Numbered from the stretch's first letter, positions 10,567 through 22,602 are shown. The stretch is DNA of 64,000 nucleotides from Cyathus striatus (GCA_025738555.1 JAOVFP010000002.1:1116001-1180000), one strand, 5' to 3'. Notes: generated from the letters alone by a model not told the origin. Numbers and translations: made by a program.

Positions 10567-13303
10567 TAGTGTAGGGGGCAAAACCTCCCAGAGGTTTCGC
10601 CTCGCCAGGCGAATGGCGAAACCCTGGCGCGGGAAAATGGCGATTCGTGGCGAAAATGGCAATTGAGAAATTCAATAATTTCGCAGACGCAGACTATTGA
10701 TAGTTAATTAAGTACTCTATTGTAGTCCCATTGCACATAATATACTCCCAGCATCCCATTCCATGACATCTTCTGTGCTACAATCAGCTCCTGGAACTGT
10801 GGTTTGAAGGGAAGGAAGGTTTCCAGCATGTATGGTATCGATAAGATGGGTATTATATACCTCCTCCACATTGACAGCCAATGACAATCCATCACCGCTC
10901 TCAATTGTGAAACCTGATTGATCCAGTGCCGCAAATTCAGCCTCCAGCTCCTGTAGTGTATAATCTTCAAGATCTTCGATCTCCGCATTTTCGGTGCCAG
11001 TGGTAAAGGGGGTAGGAATTGAGAAGCCCTCTATCAGGATGTCAGTGTGCTCAGTATTGATCCCTTTGTAAGAAGTAGTATGCATATGTCCATGTTGACG
11101 GCGCATTACTTTTCCCTCTTTAACAGCAGCTTCATAGAGGTCACAGTTGTAGTTGTTCCGCAGCATTCCTAGTGATGCAAGGTGAGAGACTGTCAAGCGC
11201 GACTTCTTGACACTCTGAACACCACCCAAATTGGAGAAAAAGCGCTCCACCTCGGCTGCATGGGGAACGACTGCAGCTATTTTAAGTGCAAATACCTTAA
11301 GTGGATGGAACCCAATGATTCTATTCCACCACGCTTTTGCATCAGCATCCCCACCATCAAAAGGCTTCTCTTCATTTGCATACGCCTGTATGTCTTTTAT
11401 CATTTCTTCTGCTTCAGCTTTTGACCAATCCCACTTTCTCGCAATATCTAAAGCAAGTCGAAATGCATCTCGCACTGTACGAGAATGAACAGATGAAGAT
11501 ATGGCAAGTTTATGGCACAGTGGGTGTAGGAACAATGCAAGCCAGTGGAGATCGGTGTTCATAGTATGGAAATAGTGCGTGATCGTTTTTTTTGCATGCT
11601 GCAAGAATTCTTTATCTTCGAATTCATCTTCTCGAAGGTTGTTAATCTGGCAATGTGCCCAGATCAACTGGATCATACAGTCTGCCAGAGTTGCATCGCG
11701 TGATTCTGTATCTCCAATTACATCAACAAGTGGCTTGCAAATCCGAATGAACTCGCTGTTGCGTTGCCAACGATCTAGCTCCAGTACACTTTCAAGTACC
11801 TCTCGTTTGATAGGTGAGAGGCCATTTATTGCACGCTGAGCTTCATCTCGAGAGCACAGCTTGTAAAGTATTTGCTTGTGCTCTTGTAGACTGATTGCTT
11901 GCAAAATTACAGCGTAAAATCTTGTTTCCGTATTTTTCTTCAAGCCCTGAGTAACATTATGCTCCTTTGCAAGTTCCTCTAGCTGGCCTCCCCAATAATG
12001 AGATGCGTTGAAGAAGCTTACGATCTTCACATTTTTCGAGATCAACTTTTTTATAGTTGGAAAGCTCGAAACCTTGCCCATGATGGTGTTTATGCCATGC
12101 ATGAAGCATGGAAGTTGCTATTTCATTGAGGTAAGTATTCAATTCATTGATATACTATGATCACTAACAAGAATCCACGAGTATTCCGCTGTCCACTTGC
12201 GACGAAATGCTTGCATTGTTGTCGGATTATCGGTACAGACTGCAATAATGCACTTTGGGTTTATAGACCTTCGATCCAGTGCCTCATTTGCAACAACCAG
12301 AAGGTTGTCTGCTGTCGCTCGAACACCAGTAAGTTCTTTCAATCCAATAATAAATGGGTATTCTCCAACTTCTGCAAGAAGACACCCATACATGCTCCTC
12401 CTCATGCTATCCTCCCATCCATCCATCAGGTATGTCAAGTTCTCTTTGTTTTTTAATCATTCCATATCTTCCTTGTATGCCCTGCCTTCTTCTGCTGGCA
12501 GATATCTTGTCGTGAGAATGAAATGTGATGCTGGTGAGTAACATGGATGTATGCCTTCAATCCACTTTCTAAAAAAGGGACTATCAGCCTGGCTAAATGG
12601 AATGTTTCCATGAATAAACCACCTGTAAAACGTCAACATGTCAACATTCATCCACATTATATTCATGGCAGTACTTACTTCAACAGCCTTGTATTAGCCC
12701 AGTCCTGCTCCTTCTTGGTGAGTGCTCTATCAACAAAGCTCTCGATTCCTTGATTCACTAGTACTGCTTTCCCAGATCCATCCTTGCACTTCTTCTGTGC
12801 ATGCCCTGAGGCCTCTACCACCTCTGTATCCCTCTCTGTATCCGAAACCTCAATTGCAATCCCTCCACCTCGATCAGCAAGATATAGGTTTGCCACATCT
12901 CATACTTTGGGTGGTGCCTTCTTGCACTGATAGGTATCTGCCAGGTGTTTTGGGCAGCGATTGTCTCAGTGAATAAGTTCTACCTGGCAGTATTTGCAAA
13001 CAACAGTCCAGCGTTTTGTTCCTTCATGGTACTCCTTCTTTATGAAGTGATCTTGCATAAATGGGTCAGCAGGTCGCCCACCAGTACTCGGAGCCATTGC
13101 TGTTGTACAATACACTTGGGATATGATATCTCATTGCTACCACGTCAGAACCTATCGTACTTTGAGTTGATTACGTAATTACATGAAAATAATATACCAC
13201 CGGGTATCGCCAACCCTTCCATGCTCAGAGCTTTCGCCACCCGGCGATCGCCAGGTGGCGAAAGGTGGCGAGGCGAAACGGCGACGTTTTGCCCACATCA
13301 TTA
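10567..13303 (-). mobile_element. Complete hAT DNA transposon (2,737 bp)
   Basis: The element is flanked by a perfect 8-bp direct repeat, CCTGTTGG, at 10,559-10,566 and 13,304-13,311. Its ends are imperfect inverted repeats: left TAGTGTAGGGGGCAAAAC, right end in reverse complement TAATGATGTGGGCAAAAC. Both ends continue into GC-rich subterminal DNA with many copies of TCGCC/GGCGA. This gives both boundaries exactly. The internal gene runs on the minus strand and encodes a hAT transposase with several stops, so the copy is non-autonomous today. Confidence 0.95.
10717..13097 (-). pseudogene. hAT transposase with BED finger, DUF659 and hATC domain; three in-frame stops
   Basis: It would cut and paste the surrounding element. 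Read from 13,097 downwards: a BED-type zinc finger (CKYC, then CPKHLADTYQC), a linker, a block FRKWIEGIHP, then the DUF659 region at 12,438-12,139 (DGWED, later CTDNPTTMQAFRRKW), continued at LPCFMHGINTIMGK. The 461-codon frame at 12,102-10,717 ends in the hAT dimerisation domain (AAEVERFFSNLGGVQSVKKS). Introns are visible near 12,627-12,680 (GTAAGT...CAG) and 12,120-12,155. In-frame TGA codons lie at 12,966-12,968, 12,900-12,902 and 12,457-12,459, in the BED finger, just after it, and before DUF659. It is otherwise well preserved, so inactivation is probably recent. The start at 13,097 is the first Met before the BED finger. Confidence 0.85.
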
Positions 13304-13311
13304 CCTGTTGG

Positions 13312-13573
13312 TATCCAGTTGTCTGGATGAATAGGAAGCGAAGAGAAGTAGGGGACGTATGGGGTTGTTGAACGTTGGGGGTTGTTTGACATAACAAGCA
13401 CAATGGTGTGCACATGTGGAGTGATTAGCTCTTTACACTTCTCAACCTATGATGTGAAGCCGTCTTCAGTGACTCGTGAGTGTGGTTCGTAACGCGCGGT
13501 GGCTTGCATTGAAACGTTGATGAGGCACAACCTATCGAGCCCGTGCCGGGCCGGACACATGTTTGCCTACAGC
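13312..13573. repeat. Repeat DNA between the hAT element and the MITE
   Basis: 13,385-13,450 resembles 9,010-9,080, and 13,540-13,573 is a diverged R2 word (ccgggccggacacatgtttg-like) that resumes at 14,256. The short stretch is therefore a mosaic of the repeats seen elsewhere. No gene is seen. Confidence 0.5.
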
Positions 13574-14255
13574 TAGTGTTGCCGCCGCTCAGCTCAGCTC
13601 AGCTCCCGCTCGGCTCAGGGTAGCTTTTCTCAATATCAGCTCAGCTCATTGCAACTCCGCTTGATGAGCTGCTTGAGCGGCCGCTCAAGCACAAATATAA
13701 GTGGGTTGTTGAAAAGTAGTAAGCTATGAAGTAATAAACTGTGTTTCTTGTATATATACCTGTAAAAATAGCTTGCAACATATTATACTTCACAGAATGT
13801 TCAAAATTATTGTGGTAAAATGATTTCAGTGGTGGTCAGATAGCTATCTAGCTGAATTATTTGGAAAGAGAGTACGAAAATAAGTGCTTATGTAGTAACA
13901 TCTTTATTAAACGTCACGTCAAACTTTTCGACCCTGAAGGCCTGACATCCCAGACGGTCATTGATCGTTCTGACTTCATTTGTCTCCATAAGAGTGCATA
14001 GCATTGCTCCGTTAATCAGGGAGAATCACATAGTGTTTGTTTTTAACAGAATACTTCGCAAATATTTGAAGAATTGCTATGTAAGTAGTAATAATACTGT
14101 TTTCAGGTTGAATTTTTATTTAAATCTGTGTGAGCGGCAGCTTAAGCCAGCTCAGGACTGACATGAGCGGTGAGCGAAAATGCCCGCTCAGCTCGCTCAA
14201 TTTACCGCTCCGCTTAGCAGCTCAGCGGCTCGGAGCTGAGCCAGCGGCAACACTA
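13574..14255. mobile_element. hAT-type MITE (682 bp) with CAGCTC-rich ends
   Basis: It is flanked by the 8-bp direct repeat CCTACAGC at 13,566-13,573 and 14,256-14,263. The ends are inverted repeats starting TAGTGTTGCCG. The subterminal zones are packed with GCTCAGCTC/GAGCTGAGC words on both sides, a pattern expected of transposase-binding sites. The core is AT-rich and codes for nothing recognisable. A related left end starts at 31,310. Confidence 0.93.
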
Positions 14256-14263
14256 CCTACAGC

Positions 14264-15800
14264 CCATGTCGTAAACAAAAATGTAATGTGCTATGGCCTA
14301 GCATCGTCGAGGCCCTGACCTTATTGCACCTGCATCCTTCTTTCCAAGCCCTACACACCTTAGCTAGGTCTACCCTTTCACTTGATATCTTGCCTAGTCT
14401 TCGTTCGAGCATCAAATATATTGCTTTCAAAAGTACACTACCATTCCCACAAACTAAAGTCGGAATGGCAACGACAACTTGCCGTGGCGGCATGGCCTAC
14501 ACCAACAATCATTGTATCTATCATAGAGTAGGTGAGTCACTATTGTCCTTCTCTAACTGGTGTTTAGTGATGTTCTAATGAAAATCATCATCTAGAAATG
14601 TTACACGACATTCATTGAAAACCCCCAAGCTACACGGCGTGTCACGACATATACTGGAAGTATTCGCTGTCTGAGGGGCTAGGAATATGGATCATTTTCG
14701 GGAGAGGGATGATGAAAGGCTCTCAAACCAACTCAAGTAGGTCCTTGGGCTCTTCTTTCTCTATGTACTCTTCTCTTAACCGTTCATATTGCCAGTTCTC
14801 TGCGCTACATCTCCTTCCCCAGCACCTCCCTCGAAACATTCTCCTATTGCATAAACACAGCCTACGCCGTGCAAAACCACTCTCTTGTCTTCACCTACAG
14901 CCAGGACACCTCCCTCTCAATTCCATTTTACATATGTCAACCACTCGGCGTATTGGTCACACCGGGATCACTCATGCGCATCTGGTGAACCCTCATGGTG
15001 CTTACATGCTTCAATTTCTAGCATTTATTGGGTGCTCACTTCGAGGTTACCCCATACACGCGGCATCGTCAATCTTGGTTCAGCTGTCGGAATTTTGGGA
15101 ATGGGAACGGGATGATGGGTGAGGAGGAATTGAGAGCAACGGAGCGTTCCTTGTATGCCTCTGGGAAGTAGAGGTTCAATGAAGTCTTATGGTGTCTACA
15201 GTGTGGATGAAGTTCAGTGCCAGGATGTGCATGTGGGACATGGTTATGTGGATGGCAATTCGAGTGGATGAGGGGGGCCAGGACCACAGAGCAGGAGAAG
15301 TCTCGTGCTGGCCCAATTCTTTCTTGAATTCCCTCGAGGGAATTTTCATTGGGCTTGAGCTGTCCGTCTTTGCGGCTCGAGTGTACTTAGTGCTTGGAAT
15401 CCACAGCACGCTTGTTTGCCATTACAGCGGAGGCGAAAGACTGTTTAGCTGGTCTCTCACATTTGGATTAACGCCCGCTGGAGTTTTGGGAAATGGAGAG
15501 GGATGTAATCCGGAGGGATTGGGATTGGGATTGGGATGGCTGGGGGAGGGGGGGCATGTTCGTTGGGCTACAGAGTGCGTCATGTACGAAGAAGGTGAGC
15601 TACGCTCTTTTGTTTCAATTGTGTCGGATAAGCTGACGATGTCGTTGGTTAGTCTGATGCTGAGTCCTTTTAATAGTGTGGGCACTGGGACAAGGGGAAG
15701 GGCAGAGGATGGGAGCTAAGCTCTCGCTGTAGATGAGAAAGGTCATAGGAGACAGAATCAGAGTGATCAGGATGGATACATTTTCGGAGCAATGGTGTAT
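14264..15800. other. No supported gene; CpG-rich repeat-like DNA
   Basis: Several overlapping frames occur on both strands (the longest is 176 codons, plus strand, 15,189-15,719), but they carry no motif and overlap antisense frames of similar length. A short GGATTG-like tandem run lies at 15,513-15,540. Confidence 0.35.
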
Positions 15801-16624
15801 ACCGAATTCGCCTAATAGTTATTATAGTCCTTATATATTGATCGACTAGGTGCTATATTGCATTAGCGCTTGCACTCGATTGGATCGGTGTGGATGAATT
15901 TTCAAAGTTGTGGGGTGCTCGAGGTCTCTTCAACATGGTTTTGATAGCCTTGGCTCTCGATATGCCGTTATTGTCTTCGTTATTTCCACCAGTTGTCCAT
16001 TTCCTAGCACTGTGCTAAACTCCGCAGGCTCACATGTCCTCTATAGGATCTCTCGTGCTACTCAACTACTCTCCGTTCCACTCGCTGGCGTCGATGGATC
16101 TCTATTACTTTCTCCCACTTCATATGGTGCTTAAACTTGCAACAAATTCTCTGCTACTCGAACCAAATTGTACTTCGTGTCACTGGCTTCACCCGGGTTG
16201 TACATCATGTACACCCTGTGTATACAGATTCTAATGATCTTAACACCCCCTCATGTTCTCTCTTCATTCCATACATATCGACATTATGTGATGCGCAAAG
16301 CCGTGCTTAGAAATGATGTTCAGCTCCATATGGCAAAACACTTTATCGCAAAGTAACTTATTGCACCAATGGTCCAGTGGCATTGCGGAATTCGCTATCC
16401 CACAAACATCCTCACCTTGCTGGTTCCCTTGACTATCGGCTATTGAGCCGTTCAGTTATGGCTCTTGACCCCTGGCCCCTGAGTGGACTATTAATCGATT
16501 ATCGTTACTCACATAAGTATTATTGATCGGTGTTCGAGTCAATTGACCTCGGGCTTCATTGGGTGGGACAGCCATGAGAGGATGTTGTGAGTAGTGGTGA
16601 AGATAAGGAGGATGGATGCACTTC

Positions 16625-16822
16625 TTAGGCAGCATTCAGAGCAGTCTTGATGGAGAATAGTCCAGCCAACCTACTAGTATGGGCTGTGTAACGGCCTCCA
16701 TTTCGTGTTCTCATGGCAAATGTAAATAGTGTAGGCAGAAGAGCTTCGCTGTCGATCATAAAAGGCGGGACGTTGAGCAACCCGATGTTGAGGGTAGACC
16801 GTGTACAGATTCGATATAACAT
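16625..16822 (-). pseudogene. Conserved coding segment of R1, copy a
   Basis: This minus-strand frame contains the phrase SEALLPTLFTFAMRTRNGG followed by RYTAHTSRLAG. The same phrase in changed form recurs at 61,803-62,291 (DNEALLPTLSMLVMRVRNGD, then YTADRLAG) and at about 37,620-37,800 with a TGA in place of an Arg codon. Conservation at protein level across three diverged copies suggests R1 contains a piece of a real gene. I do not recognise the family. Confidence 0.4.
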
Positions 16823-17868
16823 CAGAGCGCATCGAGAAGCATTATATACATAGACATCCAGTAGTAATAAGCACGGTGCGTGGAATAGAGCTGGGTCGCA
16901 GCATATGACAGCGAAGCTTAAAAGTGTTGAATTAAATCATATCGAGAGCTAGAGGGGGTATCGAGGTTATCAGAGCCTCCATGTTGCGGGTATCACATAA
17001 AGACAGGTGTATCATGTTGCATGAAGACAGCACCTCGACGGTATGAAAGCAAGCACGTCGACCCAGAACAATGTGGTAAGTATATGTGAGATGCGAGGCT
17101 GTATGGACTAGGAATGCTCAACGAAGCTAGTTCGTCTACCACGATAACCAAACCAAACGATGTCTATGTAGAGTCGAGATAGAAAACCTGTTAGAACTCA
17201 GCCTCTACCAACATAGGCCAACGACATCCCACATACCTTCTTCCTCCCACACTGCCCCCAATGACGCCTAGCAAGGCACACATCCCAATCCTCCCCATAC
17301 CATCCCCTCATCGCCATTCAGAGTCATTCTAAGGTTGCCGCTCGACAACTCAGGAGCTTCGTACTTCATATACCCCATTCTTCGCCATCTCACGCATTTA
17401 CGCCACTATCAACTCGGTGAGAAGCATTGGTACTATTAAATCCTCCAAATCAGATCTAGAGACGAACGAACAGCCTCATCAGCTCATCCGCCAAAAGCAA
17501 CGGAACGAACGCGCACCCTCTTCCTCCCAGTCTGCCACGTAACAGGTGTAGGTACACTCCATACCCAGATGAATTTATCCACCTCACCCTCATCATGCTT
17601 ACCCTCTTTGCCCCTCTCCCCGTACCCGAAGAGTAGCAGCTGAACCCAAGTACGAGATTGCGAAGTTGCGCCCAGGAAGCCGTCTTTGGCCACCGCCGCA
17701 GCGGCAAACAAGTTACAACTGAGCTATGCTCTCTAAGCGAACAACTGTGCTAGAATTGTGGTGATGGACAGAATGTTCGCATGTCAAGCGGGATCACTGG
17801 TTCCGAATGATTTGAGGCAGTATCAACGTAAGCCCGGAGGAAGACTGAAAGGTTAAAGCGTCGAGGGG

Positions 17869-18057
17869 CTAGCGAATGAGCGACAGTTCCAGCGAGATCA
17901 ATACGCCAAATAGAGTCTGGTCATGCTGAAGAGGGGAAAGGCCCGGGAAACGGTACATGGGAGTGTTCTGACAGAAGTGCTGGGAGGAAGAGGTAGCGTG
18001 AGGATGGACTGGATTGAGTGAAGGGTTTAGTTGGTTAATAGCTTGAGGATGGTTCAA
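17869..18057 (-). pseudogene. Conserved coding segment of R1 (LPGLSPLQHD-type), copy a
   Basis: The minus-strand frame has MYRFPGLSPLQHDQTLFGVL and then ISLELSLIR. The counterpart at 63,102-63,368 reads RLPGLSPLQHDQALFGVLIS. Shared codons and a shared frame suggest a decayed coding exon, probably with a hydrophobic segment (FGVLISL). No function is assigned. Confidence 0.35.
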
Positions 18058-18440
18058 TGACGTACTTTGGTGGATGATTTGAGGGACTTACACTATTCAT
18101 CCTGCAAGGACCACCACTTTGCCACCACTGCTTCAAGATCTTCGGACAGAGAACTTCAGACAGGCGTTATGCTAGCTTTAGTTCGAGGAGAGATTCTGTT
18201 TGACGATATCTTTTGGCGAGGGCTGGGAAGTAAACAGTATATCAAGGAAGGAGTAGTGCAACGAAAGAGAGAGCTGGACGGGCCACAAAGTCTGGACCAG
18301 ACTCGAATCAGTCCACGACGCGCTACATCTGCTCTACATTGTTGACAATGTAGACTGATGGCAAACAATTACTCGGCCCGGCACGGGATTGGCTCACCAA
18401 GTTGCCCACGGGCCCTTGTCAACTTCGAGCCATCACAACC

Positions 18441-19516
18441 CCAGCTACCGTAATGTTTGGTTGGGGGCACCCCTTGGTGTCGCCTACCATACATCTTCAC
18501 CAATAGTCTCATACACACTTTCACCTTCTCTCAGTTCATCTCCAATCACGACGCTGAATAGTGCTAGGTCTCCTTCGCCTCTTCTCAACTTGTACCCAGC
18601 TGTTCATATCGCTGGATCTGTTACGCGGCGTCGCCAATTATGCATCCATAGTGGGATACAAGCTCTGATGGTCTCAATGCACTATTGTCACCATCCTCTC
18701 TCCTTTCTCTCTCCGTTCTCTTCTTATCGACCTTCTCGCGCTGTGATTGTCTTAACTAGAATCTTCAATAATCTAGCTCCATACATAGTACATAGCACAG
18801 CATAGCAAAAGGAGCTCATATACACAGCCTCTGTACCGCAATTTTCAATCGTGTGGAACTTTTGACATCGATTCGGGATAAATATTTTGGAATAGTGTTC
18901 TATTAGGAGTGCATGCTGAGCGCTGCGACGCATTCTTCTCTCGCGTTGCTTTGATATCAGATTTCAGTGGAATCATCATTGCTATTGGGTGCCTGTTGTG
19001 ACGTTCTTGGTCCATCTGTCTTCTGTGCTGCCATCTACCTCTGTTATCTTAATTTCGGAATGACACTTGAATGCTCTTCTATCATATTCTTACTGCTAAG
19101 GAAAGAATCTCCGTCCAAGCACCTAGCACTATACTTGATATGATCAGCGCGACCACTATATGAATACTACTCCGACGAAAATTCAAGCTTTTTGAACTCG
19201 GAACCTGTATAGCTTCAGTGATAAATAGGTCTTATTACAGCCACTTCGGCCGAGTAGATATGTCAATTCCATAAGATTGCTGTGAAGTCAAGGTTATGCC
19301 CCCTGCGCGTCAAGATAGTTATATATATATACTTACGCTTCTCGCCGCAATAGGTAGTGGTGTGAGCATCAAGACGCTAAAGTAAAGTGTTATCAAATAA
19401 TACATGTACTTGTAACAGCACAAGCTCACCCCACCACCCTCCCACTTGCTTCGTCTTGTCAGCCCTGACTCAGTGTTGTGTGATCACCTCCAACACGGCA
19501 TTCTCTACCATCGAAC
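18441..19516. other. No gene seen; upstream flank of gene B
   Basis: A 138-codon plus-strand frame at 18,389-18,805 is serine- and proline-rich without motif. A counterpart of its DNA continues at 63,800-64,000, so it belongs to the long repeat. From about 18,850 the sequence is unique, with nothing recognisable. Confidence 0.35.
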
Positions 19517-20704
19517 ATGAACATTGGGAAATATCTTGCCGAAATGTTTGATTCAGCTAAGAACTTCGTGATACAGAGCGGTGCAACATTTATTGATATG
19601 GGTAAGCAATGCAGTAAGTTGACCTTATTTATGTGTTTATGTGGGAACCTATTATTCACTACATTTATCTTAGATATGAAGAAGGTCTACTATCGAAGGT
19701 CTTCGCGTAGCAACTTAAACACACTTCATCAGGATAACTCTCATATTCTATCAAACCGTGATGTAAGTTATGTATAATCCACTCGTGACTGCACCCATTC
19801 TTATCCCTTCGTACTTCAAGTATAAAAAAATTAAAAAGGGGAATATTAATGTAATTGAATGCATCAATGGGCCTGTACGGAAGGGAAGCCTCTATGATGA
19901 CTTCATAGTTGAAGTTTCAGGGGAGAACAAGAGGAAAGTGGCATGGATCTATCATGGACGGCACGGCTGTGCGGTGAGTTAATAAAATACATTTTGATCT
20001 CACATTACGATGCTTATATGATATTGAAGCAACTAAAGAAGGAATTGGAAATGTTGTCAAAAATGTGGTGAGCAAATGATAGTCAAAGTTTCTGGAAACT
20101 GGATGTTTAACATCTAGAATATAAGGCCACATCCCAGTATTCCTCAAGTGTTTGGAATATATAAATCAACCGATACAATTGGTTTGGTGTTTCATGATGA
20201 TGGTACTAGAACTACCATTTCAGATGCTTGCTTGACATCTGACCATAACATAGGAACATATAAAAGACATTCAGAATATATGCAGTCTCTGCAACCTTTG
20301 CAGCATGCTGCGTCCTGTATCTTATATGTAAGTCCACAATTATAAGTATGAAAACCCTCTGAGATGGTAATGACCAGGTGTCACATTATATTGTGAGAGC
20401 TGGTCTTTACTTGCATAATTTTCAAGTTCATATGCAGGTTTTCTGCAGGATACCTTGGAATATTTATGCCAGCACATTCAATCACTTCGCACCAAGCTTT
20501 ATTTATCTGCAGGTGTTCCCATTGGAGAGCAGCGAGGTTGGGCAGAGGACCAAGTAGAACTACCTGCTCAGCAAGGTTATTTAAACTTTTATGTCGATTC
20601 ACATGGTACACTTAAATCTGTTATGTCCGCGTCAGTAAGCAACTATTGTACATATATTACCTAATAATGGAATAGGGCCGACAAGCGGCAATGCCCACTA
20701 CCAA

Positions 20705-22588
20705 AAGGGCAAGTGTGGCTTCAGCGAGTTTCTCATCTCACAAAACCAGCTAAGGGGGTAGTAGCATCCTGTATCCACCGCCTCTATATGTCCCAGGCAG
20801 TACCATGTATACTGTATGGGGCAGAACTCTTTCTGTCCCCACCTGACCTTCATAATCCAGATAAGGTGCCAGCACAATATATGCCACTTCGCTCTATTCA
20901 GTGGAAGGCTGCTCTTCTTATTATGGGTGGCCTCCACTCTTCTCCTATTGATGCGCTAGATTTACTAGCTGATTTACTACCATTTCATCTCCTTGTGTCG
21001 AGGGTACAGCAGCAGGCTCTGCTATGCTATTGCATGCTCCCAGACATGCACCCCCTCTCCCTCTTTATCCGGCAGGCATCTAGCCACCAAAGATTACGAA
21101 CTCATAACTCACCTCTACATCTGCTTTTTGAGGCCTTCCCTCTCCATTCTAAGAACATTGAGACAATTATGGTGGCTCGCTATGCTCCGTCTTGGTCTCC
21201 TCCCTTCACTGTCCAGATTGCACAGGATAGCCAGTCCGCCATTGCACAGGATGCTATTGACACATCTGACATTATTATATATACTGATGGATTGGGTTTT
21301 AAAAATAAAATTGGAGCATCTGCAGTCCTCTACCACAGGGGCCATAGGGTGGATAGCTTGCGGTATCAACTAGGTCGTGACTCTGCTTATGCAGTTTACA
21401 ACGCGGAAAGTCTCGGTCTTGTACTGGGCACACAGCTCCTTTCTCTCCAATGCCGCTTTTCTAGTGTTACATTTGCTGCTGATGCTCAGTCCTCCCTACA
21501 GGCAACGACAAGCTGCTACTCCCACTCAGGACAGTATATCACAGATGAATTCATACAAGCACTCTCAAAGAAATCACTGAAGGATGTGCGAATTACCCTC
21601 CGGTGGATACCTGGTCACTGTGATGTTGTGGGAAATGAAGCAGCCGACAAGGAGGCAAAGGCAGTGGCAGAGGACAGCTCTGACCCTCGCACTGCTAACT
21701 TCTGCTTCATACAACATACACTTCCTGCAACCAAGTCTGCACTTTGCACAGTGCATAGATGGTGCCTCCATGAAGCTGCCCGCACTGTTTGGAAAGCTTC
21801 ACCCAGTCATGCTCGAATTAGTCATAACATCCCCTCCAAACCAGCTAAATATTTCTCCTCCCTTTTGCTCATTGTTCCCCACAAGCTAACCAGTCTCCTC
21901 ACACAGCTCGTTATCGGACATATCTCTCTTCATCAGCACCTCCACCAGATTGGGAAGTCTGACTCCCCACTATGCAAGAGGTGTAGACTACAGGCTCGCG
22001 AGACAGTTGACCACTTTCTCCTCCAATGCCCAGCCTTCGCCACCCAACGCCGATCCCTTGCAGCTGTATGCACCTCCCGCGGACAACGACTATCCCTTAA
22101 TCGGATTCTTTCCAATGTGGAGCACATTCCTGCTCTCATCGATTATGTTAATACCACAGGCTGCCTTGCTCAAGTCTTTGGTACCATTCCCCCTTGGCAT
22201 TCGCCGGAGGAGTAGAGACGATGTTGGATTACCAGATTAGATGGATTGTAATGTCAATGATAGAACCTACACACAGAGACCACCCACTCCCTGCACATAC
22301 TCAAGCCACTGGCCTAGGCCTCACCTACATACCACAAGGGTTCACACCTGCATCACAGGGTCCCTTCTATTTTTACCTCCTGGTGCCCCCCCTGTGGGGG
22401 TGGTATCCCCGAGTCCACACCCATAAACCCGCTGCTGAATTTCGATTTTTCTCTTTATGATACATTTACTATACATTACCACACCCCTCAGTAGGTAGCT
22501 ACCGCCCCTGAGCTGCCCCCGAGCTGTCGTGACATATGGCCTGCCGCAACCAACAATAAATACAGATTACAAAAAAAAAAAAAAAAAA
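20705..22588 (+). mobile_element. 5'-truncated non-LTR retrotransposon (LINE with RNase H)
   Basis: The insertion is bounded by a 14-bp direct repeat, ATGCCCACTACCAA, at 20,691-20,704 and 22,589-22,602. It ends in a run of about 19 A at 22,571-22,589, preceded by AATAAA near 22,556. The 5' end lies inside the reverse-transcriptase reading frame, as expected from incomplete target-primed reverse transcription. It sits in what was intron 6 or exon 7 of gene B, inside additional foreign DNA. Confidence 0.93.
20713..22215 (+). CDS. LINE ORF2 C-terminal half: RT thumb, RNase H, zinc-binding tail
   Basis: An open frame of about 500 codons with no stop, beginning mid-protein (the frame is open upstream to the truncation point; no genuine start). 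First about 120 residues: the end of a reverse transcriptase (SQAVPCILYGAELF, LRSIQWKAAL). Residues about 190-320: an RNase H domain with the expected acidic residues in YTDG, AESLGL and AADAQSSL and the C-terminal IPGHCDVVGNEAADKEAK. Residues about 430-460: a Cys/His tail CKRCRLQARETVDHFLLQC, like the zinc-binding region of non-LTR polymerases. This order fits the I/Tad group of fungal LINEs. The intact frame suggests a young insertion, but without the catalytic RT half it cannot move itself. Confidence 0.88.
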   Translation: MWLQRVSHLTKPAKGVVASCIHRLYMSQAVPCILYGAELFLSPPDLHNPDKVPAQYMPLRSIQWKAALLIMGGLHSSPIDALDLLADLLPFHLLVSRVQQQALLCYCMLPDMHPLSLFIRQASSHQRLRTHNSPLHLLFEAFPLHSKNIETIMVARYAPSWSPPFTVQIAQDSQSAIAQDAIDTSDIIIYTDGLGFKNKIGASAVLYHRGHRVDSLRYQLGRDSAYAVYNAESLGLVLGTQLLSLQCRFSSVTFAADAQSSLQATTSCYSHSGQYITDEFIQALSKKSLKDVRITLRWIPGHCDVVGNEAADKEAKAVAEDSSDPRTANFCFIQHTLPATKSALCTVHRWCLHEAARTVWKASPSHARISHNIPSKPAKYFSSLLLIVPHKLTSLLTQLVIGHISLHQHLHQIGKSDSPLCKRCRLQARETVDHFLLQCPAFATQRRSLAAVCTSRGQRLSLNRILSNVEHIPALIDYVNTTGCLAQVFGTIPPWHSPEE

Positions 22589-22602
22589 ATGCCCACTACC
22601 AA

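Larger units (their letters stand above)
16560..18440 (+). repeat. R1-family long repeat, direct copy of 61,930-63,810
   Basis: Colinear similarity with 61,930-63,810 is visible over nearly the whole stretch. Examples are the block near 16,720 (tagtgtaggcagaagagctt-like), the block at 17,180 (gagtcgagatagaaaacctg-like), 17,875-17,960 and 18,130-18,420 (ttgttgacaatgtagactga-like). Identity looks roughly 70 per cent or more by eye and was not computed. The copies differ by small indels and substitutions and look anciently duplicated. Confidence 0.75.

Noticed and set aside
15513..15540. Telomere-like GGATTG repeats
   Set aside because: Only about three imperfect units and not the TTAGGG type expected in these fungi; too short to be an interstitial telomere.
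15189..15719. 176-codon plus-strand frame as a gene
   Set aside because: Equally long antisense frames overlap it, there is no motif or splice context, and the region is stop-poor by composition.
16500..16560. tRNA-like GTTCGAGTC word
   Set aside because: No acceptor stem, A box or cloverleaf can be built around it.
20713..20760. GTG at 20,713 as a true start codon
   Set aside because: The frame is open upstream to the truncation point and the protein starts mid-domain; the start is an artefact of 5' truncation.
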